Notes under the pieces: generated by a model
Seen by the model: only the letters and a program-made list of their open reading frames with translations
Told to the model about the DNA's origin: nothing
The model's database searches: none
Position numbers and translations under genes: made by a program
Shown here: positions 50,215-53,938 of the stretch, piece after piece
Layout: every line of letters begins with the position of its first letter
Numbering within the stretch: the stretch's first letter is position 1
DNA from: Candidatus Segatella caccae
GTDB taxonomy: Bacteria; Bacteroidota; Bacteroidia; Bacteroidales; Bacteroidaceae
Length of the DNA: 53,938 bases
Direction of reading: 5' to 3'
Assembly (NCBI GenBank): GCA_900556395.1
Contig: USOQ01000003.1
Location: 1-53,938, forward strand

Positions 50215-50330
50215 ATCCTTTTTGGGAATACTCTTTTATCTCTGTTTACCCTATCATTTGGCACCTCATCATGATAGTACTTCTATCACTTTCTTTCTGT
50301 AAGTACTTCTCTATTTCACAAAAATATTGT

Positions 50331-50457
50331 ATCTTTGCATAAGATATGCTACATCTCAACATAATACTCAAACAAGCTTGATATTCTGTATTCGATTTGC
50401 AATATCTTTGCATAAGATATGCTGCATCTCAACATAATACTCAAACAAGCTTGATAT
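50331..50457. repeat. 54-nt direct repeat carrying a duplicated promoter and dyad
   Basis: 50331-50384 and 50404-50457 are identical except for one base (A/G). Each begins in a -7 box TATCTTTG (50330-50337, 50403-50410), which is also the left part of a dyad TATCTT-TGCAT-AAGATA. The tail of copy 1 holds CTTG at a distance (22 nt) that could serve as the -33 of copy 2. Confidence 0.88.
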
Positions 50458-50475
50458 AAACTATTGTTTACCGCT

Positions 50476-50505
50476 ATGAAGGTAATTCATCAAGACCATA
50501 TATGA
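50476..50505 (+). other. Possible 9-codon leader peptide before pabB
   Basis: ATG 50476 opens the frame MKVIHQDHI followed by TGA at 50503-50505, which overlaps the pabB start codon in an ATGA. It would translationally couple ribosomes to pabB. Short upstream frames also arise by chance, so this is tentative. Confidence 0.3.
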
Positions 50506-51518
50506 CACAAGAAATCATCCATCGCATCAACCAGCTGGGCAAAGAAGGCAATCCCTTCCTATTTATCATCAACTATAAAGGCGATCAGGCTTTCATCAAA
50601 CGCCTGAGCGACATCCATCCCGAAGAATGTCTTTACGATTTCGAAGGTGTAAGCAATCTAAAAGAACCATACGTTCCACTCTCTGCGCCCATTACATGGC
50701 AGATAGAAAATCCAAGATACCAAGACTATAAAAGAAGTTTCGACATCGTGAAGAGCAATATCATGGCAGGCAATAGTTATCTTGTCAATCTCACTTGTAA
50801 GGTTGCCGTGACATGTAATCTTACGCTCCGCGACGTTTTCTTGCATACAAATGGGAAATATAAGCTATGGCTAAAAAAGCCTAACCAGCTATCGAGTAGC
50901 GAGGACACTCCAACACCCCAATGCGAATCCTTCGTATGCTTCTCGCCCGAATCGTTCGTAAAAATCAAGAATGGAAGGATTTACTCTTACCCTATGAAAG
51001 GAACACTCGACGCAACGATACCCCATGCAGAAGAGCTTCTGATGAGTGATAAGAAAGAGGCTGCCGAACATGCCACCATCGTCGACCTAATACGCAACGA
51101 CCTAAGTCGCGTGGCTGAAGACGTCAGAGTAGACCAATACCGATATATGGACCTACTACACACCAACAAGGGCGACATTCTACAAACGAGTTCAGAGATA
51201 AGCGGTAGACTTCCCGAGCATTATGCCAACACACTGGGCGACATCTTAACCGAACAATTGCCTGCAGGTTCGATAACTGGTGCGCCCAAAGACAAGACCA
51301 TGCAAATTATCCACGAGGCAGAAGGTTACGAGCGTGGCTTCTATACGGGTATCATGGGCATCTACCAAAATGGAGAACTCAACTCGGCAGTCATGATAAG
51401 ATATATAGAACAAGAGGACAATCAATTATATTTCAAAGCTGGCGGAGGTATCACTTCCAAGAGCGAATGTCTGAAAGAATACGAAGAAGTTTTGCAGAAG
51501 ATTTATCTTCCAATATAA
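50502..51518 (+). CDS. pabB: Aminodeoxychorismate synthase component I
   Basis: Converts chorismate with ammonia (from the amidotransferase PabA) to aminodeoxychorismate for folate synthesis. At 338 residues it is a short form holding mainly the chorismate-binding catalytic domain: SPESFVKIKNGRIYSYPMKGT, VDLIRNDLSRVAEDV, LPAGSITGAPKDKTMQIIHEAEG and GFYTGIMG are the conserved blocks. It could also be a TrpE relative, but pabC directly behind it argues for PabB. No PabA gene is in the window. It lies downstream of a duplicated promoter and a short leader frame. Confidence 0.92.
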   Translation: MTQEIIHRINQLGKEGNPFLFIINYKGDQAFIKRLSDIHPEECLYDFEGVSNLKEPYVPLSAPITWQIENPRYQDYKRSFDIVKSNIMAGNSYLVNLTCKVAVTCNLTLRDVFLHTNGKYKLWLKKPNQLSSSEDTPTPQCESFVCFSPESFVKIKNGRIYSYPMKGTLDATIPHAEELLMSDKKEAAEHATIVDLIRNDLSRVAEDVRVDQYRYMDLLHTNKGDILQTSSEISGRLPEHYANTLGDILTEQLPAGSITGAPKDKTMQIIHEAEGYERGFYTGIMGIYQNGELNSAVMIRYIEQEDNQLYFKAGGGITSKSECLKEYEEVLQKIYLPI

Positions 51519-51552
51519 TTAGTCAAACTCATATCATAAATTCATCACGAAT

Positions 51553-52149
51553 ATGAACCAATTCGTAGAAACCATCAAGATCAAAGAAGGCAAAATCATA
51601 GCACTACCTTATCACCAGATAAGAATGGAGCAAACTATCCACCACTTCTTCCCCACCCTGGCTACCTCTACTATGCCTTGCCTCGCAAGCCTCATCACCC
51701 CCCAGGACGATATGAAACTCTTTAAGTGTAGAGTGGTGTATGGAAGTCAGGGAGTGGAAACGATAGAATATGCGCCCTATGTCATGCGCTCCATACGGAC
51801 ATTAAAACTTGTGACAGCCAACCATATCGACTATCGTTACAAGAGTACAGACCGTTCAGAACTGAATCGTCTGACTGCACAAAAAGGCAACTGCGATGAT
51901 ATCGTCATTGTAAAGAATGGTTTCATAACAGACACTTCCTTTACCAACTTGGCCCTTTTCGATGGGCACCAGTGGCTAACTCCAGCCCATCCACTACTTG
52001 CTGGCACCCAGCGAGCCTTACTCTTAGAGCAAGGCAAGATAAAAGAAAAAAACATCACGCCCGAAGAATTGAGAAAAGCAAAAAAGATAAGACTCTTCAA
52101 TGCCATGATTGACTTCGGAGAGATGGAACCGAAGATAAGCGAAGAGTAA
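51553..52149 (+). CDS. pabC: 4-amino-4-deoxychorismate lyase, class IV PLP enzyme
   Basis: Splits aminodeoxychorismate into 4-aminobenzoate and pyruvate, the step after PabB. The 198-residue protein is a short form of the class IV aminotransferase fold. It has DYRYKSTDRSELNRLTAQKG (the region of the PLP lysine), CDDIVIVKNGFITDTSFTNLALFDG and HPLLAGTQRALLLE. The usual ETSxxN motif reads DTSFTN. The gene starts 34 nt after pabB, so the two form a small folate operon. A remnant of mgtA follows. Confidence 0.88.
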   Translation: MNQFVETIKIKEGKIIALPYHQIRMEQTIHHFFPTLATSTMPCLASLITPQDDMKLFKCRVVYGSQGVETIEYAPYVMRSIRTLKLVTANHIDYRYKSTDRSELNRLTAQKGNCDDIVIVKNGFITDTSFTNLALFDGHQWLTPAHPLLAGTQRALLLEQGKIKEKNITPEELRKAKKIRLFNAMIDFGEMEPKISEE

Positions 52150-52177
52150 TGTAATATTTAAAGAAAAAAAAGAGTGA

Positions 52178-52402
52178 ATTCCCCCAATCACTAAACAATA
52201 CACCAAGCTCATTCAAAAAAAACAAGAAATCAGCATTCCTTTCACGCCCTACTGCAGTTCTATAGGACTAACTTCTCTGCCATGGCAGTATTTCCCTTGG
52301 CTTATAGGCATCCTACTCTCTTATTGTGTACTCACCCAATGGCTTAAAACACTAAACATCCATGTATTCAAACGCTGGCTGCAAGAAAGAACTGTTATTT
52401 AG
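52178..52402 (+). pseudogene. mgtA: C-terminal remnant of an MgtA-type magnesium P-type ATPase
   Basis: Frame 52178-52402 has no start codon and opens right after a TGA. From 52238 it reads PFTPYCSSIGLTSLP, then WQYFPWLIGILLSYCVLTQWLK, then a basic tail and TAG. This matches the extreme C-terminus of magnesium-translocating P-type ATPases (IPFSPL, LPWxYFPWLxxxLLxYCLxTQ), the last about 75 residues of a protein of about 900. Everything upstream is missing, so pabC now abuts the stub. It is too short for function and shows a deletion at this junction. Confidence 0.8.
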
Positions 52403-52486
52403 ATTCCGTCTAATACCAACTAATGGGGATTAGGCGGAATCTTCTGAAAAGAAGGAAAAGAAAGAATACCAATTTCTAAGTATAGT

Positions 52487-52509
52487 AAAAAAAAAAAATC
52501 GTATCTTTG
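52487..52509 (+). promoter_or_regulatory. Poly-A tract and -7 box before the porin gene
   Basis: Twelve A residues (52487-52498) precede TATCTTTG (52502-52509). The A-run lies within what would be the -33/-7 spacer, so slippage could change spacing. The leader to ATG 52621 is about 105 nt. Confidence 0.5.
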
Positions 52510-52620
52510 CAGACACAAATAAAAAGAACAATATACCTGTCATTTCAGGAATACGATCAAGCACCCCTACCATGAAAACAAGATTCAGATATAATAAGAA
52601 ACAATACAAAAACATTAAGA

Positions 52621-53661
52621 ATGAAGCGATTTTATTTAATTATTTTAGGATGTATAGCCGCATGTCAGTTGCAAGCACAAGAGTTGAGCGGACAATTTAT
52701 TTCAGAATGGCAATGGGACGCAAACAAGAACACGAATTGGGTAAACCAACTGCGCCTCAACTTGAGTGTTCCTTTAGGTAGCGATAAGAACTCATTGGAA
52801 GCTGCTACACTCCATCTGGCAAAGTCCGGAGAAGGAATCATTGATGACAGGCAAGGCTTCTCTAATATCGACGCAGACAAGATGTTTGCGGCTATAGCTG
52901 TATTAGGATTCATGCATCAGTGGAACGCTGGCCACCTTTTTGTGGGCGTAAGAAACGTGAACGAAGACTTCTTCACCTCCGACCTCACGGCACTCTTTAC
53001 CAATAGTTCCTGTGGTATCTTCCCCACTATCGCTGCCAGCTATCCGATAGCTAACTATCCTTATTCAGGGCTTACTATTTATTTCGACGTAAGCAAAAAG
53101 GGATGGACATTCAGAAACAGCCTCTATAATGGAGCTGGATATAATGGTTGGACTGCACACGACAACCCTTTCTTGATAAAGCCTAAGAAAGATGGTATCT
53201 TCAACATGTCGCAGTTGGAATATGCCCACTCTGGTGGAGCATATTACGCAGGCATAGCCGTACACACTCGTCAATACCCCATAGATGAAGAAGGAGAGAT
53301 GGGTGATGCCGAAACATCATCTGCACGTGCTACCTGTGCCTGGTGGGTCTATGGGGAACAAAAACTATGGAACTCGGGCGAAAAGAACATCTCATGCATG
53401 GTGCAATATTCTGAGAATACAAGCCGCAAAAATGCCTGTTATCGTTACGCAGAGATAGGTGGTGCATATAGCGATGATAAAAACGAGTGCGGTCTCTCAG
53501 GACAATATGCTCATTTCATACAAGGAGAAGAATACTCTGTCGAACTGACATGGAAAAGACAAATTTCAAAAGTCATAACTCTACAACCCTCCTTTCAATA
53601 CATCAGCAACAACAATGGGCATTTCACTGCATTGAGCGCTCGCTTCTACTGTTACTTCTAA
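52621..53661 (+). CDS. OprB-like carbohydrate porin
   Basis: A 346-residue outer-membrane protein with a signal peptide (MKRFYLIILGCIAACQLQAQ) and a beta-barrel ending in an aromatic tail (ARFYCYF). The segment LTALFTNSSCGIFPTIAASYPIANYPYSGLTIYFDV matches the OprB-type carbohydrate porin pattern, as does FSNIDADKMFAAIAVLGFMHQWN. OprB porins let sugars through the outer membrane. The substrate is unknown, and no sugar-utilisation gene adjoins. ATG 52572 in another frame begins an overlapping frame that is not supported. Confidence 0.85.
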   Translation: MKRFYLIILGCIAACQLQAQELSGQFISEWQWDANKNTNWVNQLRLNLSVPLGSDKNSLEAATLHLAKSGEGIIDDRQGFSNIDADKMFAAIAVLGFMHQWNAGHLFVGVRNVNEDFFTSDLTALFTNSSCGIFPTIAASYPIANYPYSGLTIYFDVSKKGWTFRNSLYNGAGYNGWTAHDNPFLIKPKKDGIFNMSQLEYAHSGGAYYAGIAVHTRQYPIDEEGEMGDAETSSARATCAWWVYGEQKLWNSGEKNISCMVQYSENTSRKNACYRYAEIGGAYSDDKNECGLSGQYAHFIQGEEYSVELTWKRQISKVITLQPSFQYISNNNGHFTALSARFYCYF

Positions 53662-53817
53662 TAGCTTCTAAACATGTATTCATAGATGATAGGGGCAGAT
53701 AAAATGCAGACATACCACATCTATAAGCTGAAATGGGCTAAAAAGGTAATGTGTAATGACACTATACAGAAATAACAGACAGCAGGAAACAAAAAGTCTT
53801 GTTTGACAATACTACCC

Positions 53818-53856
53818 GGTGAGGGCAGGCTTAAAGCCTGCCCTCACCCATTTTTT
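53818..53856 (+). terminator. Terminator downstream of the porin gene
   Basis: GGTGAGGGCAGGCTT (53818-53832) and its inverted copy (53834-53848) form a 15-bp perfect stem around a single base, followed by six T. It lies about 155 nt past the porin stop. The last 80 nt of the window show no gene start. Confidence 0.8.
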
Positions 53857-53938
53857 ATCGGTTGTTTAGAGCTGCTTTAAGGAGAGTAACGGATATAAAG
53901 TTCTTTCTTTTCAGACTTACAAAGCTATATGCTTAATC

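Noticed and set aside
53687..53817. Possible short gene after the porin
   Set aside because: No frame with a start and protein-like composition; treated as the 3' untranslated region before the terminator.
1..53938. CRISPR array, tRNA or rRNA genes
   Set aside because: No regular spacer-repeat array, no cloverleaf-like TTC-containing T-arm patterns and no rRNA segments were recognised by eye; a tRNAscan run would be decisive.

Overview
The window is a chromosomal segment of a Bacteroidales bacterium, most likely Prevotella/Segatella-like. The support is a SusC/SusD pair followed by surface lipoproteins, promoters of the Bacteroidetes type (TAnnTTTG at -7, TTG or TTTG about 20 nt upstream), few Shine-Dalgarno sequences, DUF1573 and HU-like (CCDC81-type) proteins, and AT-rich spacers full of long palindromes. 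No rRNA, tRNA, CRISPR array or prophage was seen.

Layout. 0-5.2 kb: aspA (minus), then umuC and umuD (plus, in the reverse of the enteric order) embedded in a family of long palindromic repeats, then a small Cys-rich protein gene bracketed by a second repeat family. 5.2-20.8 kb: a nine-gene plus-strand operon of SusC, SusD, surface lipoproteins including two leucine-rich-repeat-like proteins, a lipoprotein subtilase, a DUF1573 protein and a lipocalin-like lipoprotein, closed by a strong terminator. It looks like an outer-membrane uptake locus with its own protease, perhaps for peptides or proteins. 20.9-32.2 kb: hexuronate catabolism. kdgK and eda on the minus strand run directly into a 1191-residue histidine kinase, a response regulator and a membrane protein; a LacI-type regulator, uxaA and an NhaC-family antiporter are on the plus strand. 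32.2-35.9 kb: an unknown protein, a GH25 lysozyme, a zinc-ribbon membrane protein and an HU/winged-helix protein.

35.9-38.8 kb is a decayed defence or mobile island: an ORF6N protein whose own coding sequence carries two 27-bp palindromes, the N-terminal third of a PLD-nuclease/SNF2 helicase, an oppositely oriented shard of a type IIG restriction-modification enzyme joined to it, and a serine recombinase overlapping that shard. 39-45.6 kb (minus): a pectin/rhamnogalacturonan acetylesterase with a stub of a pectin methylesterase domain, hisS, purA, a Fur-family regulator, maf, kdsC and a DUF2520 protein. 45.7-53.9 kb: a FemAB/GNAT-like protein, a TetR regulator divergent from maeB, a probable small RNA, a duplicated promoter in front of pabB-pabC, a remnant of the magnesium transporter gene mgtA, and an OprB-like porin.

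Most promising leads: the helicase/restriction-enzyme/recombinase scar, the small RNA at about 50125-50214, the palindrome families, the ORF6N internal palindromes, the SusCD-LRR-subtilase locus, and several genes whose start codon lies 4-7 nt after a -7 box (probable leaderless mRNAs). All family assignments come from reading the sequence; no database search was run.
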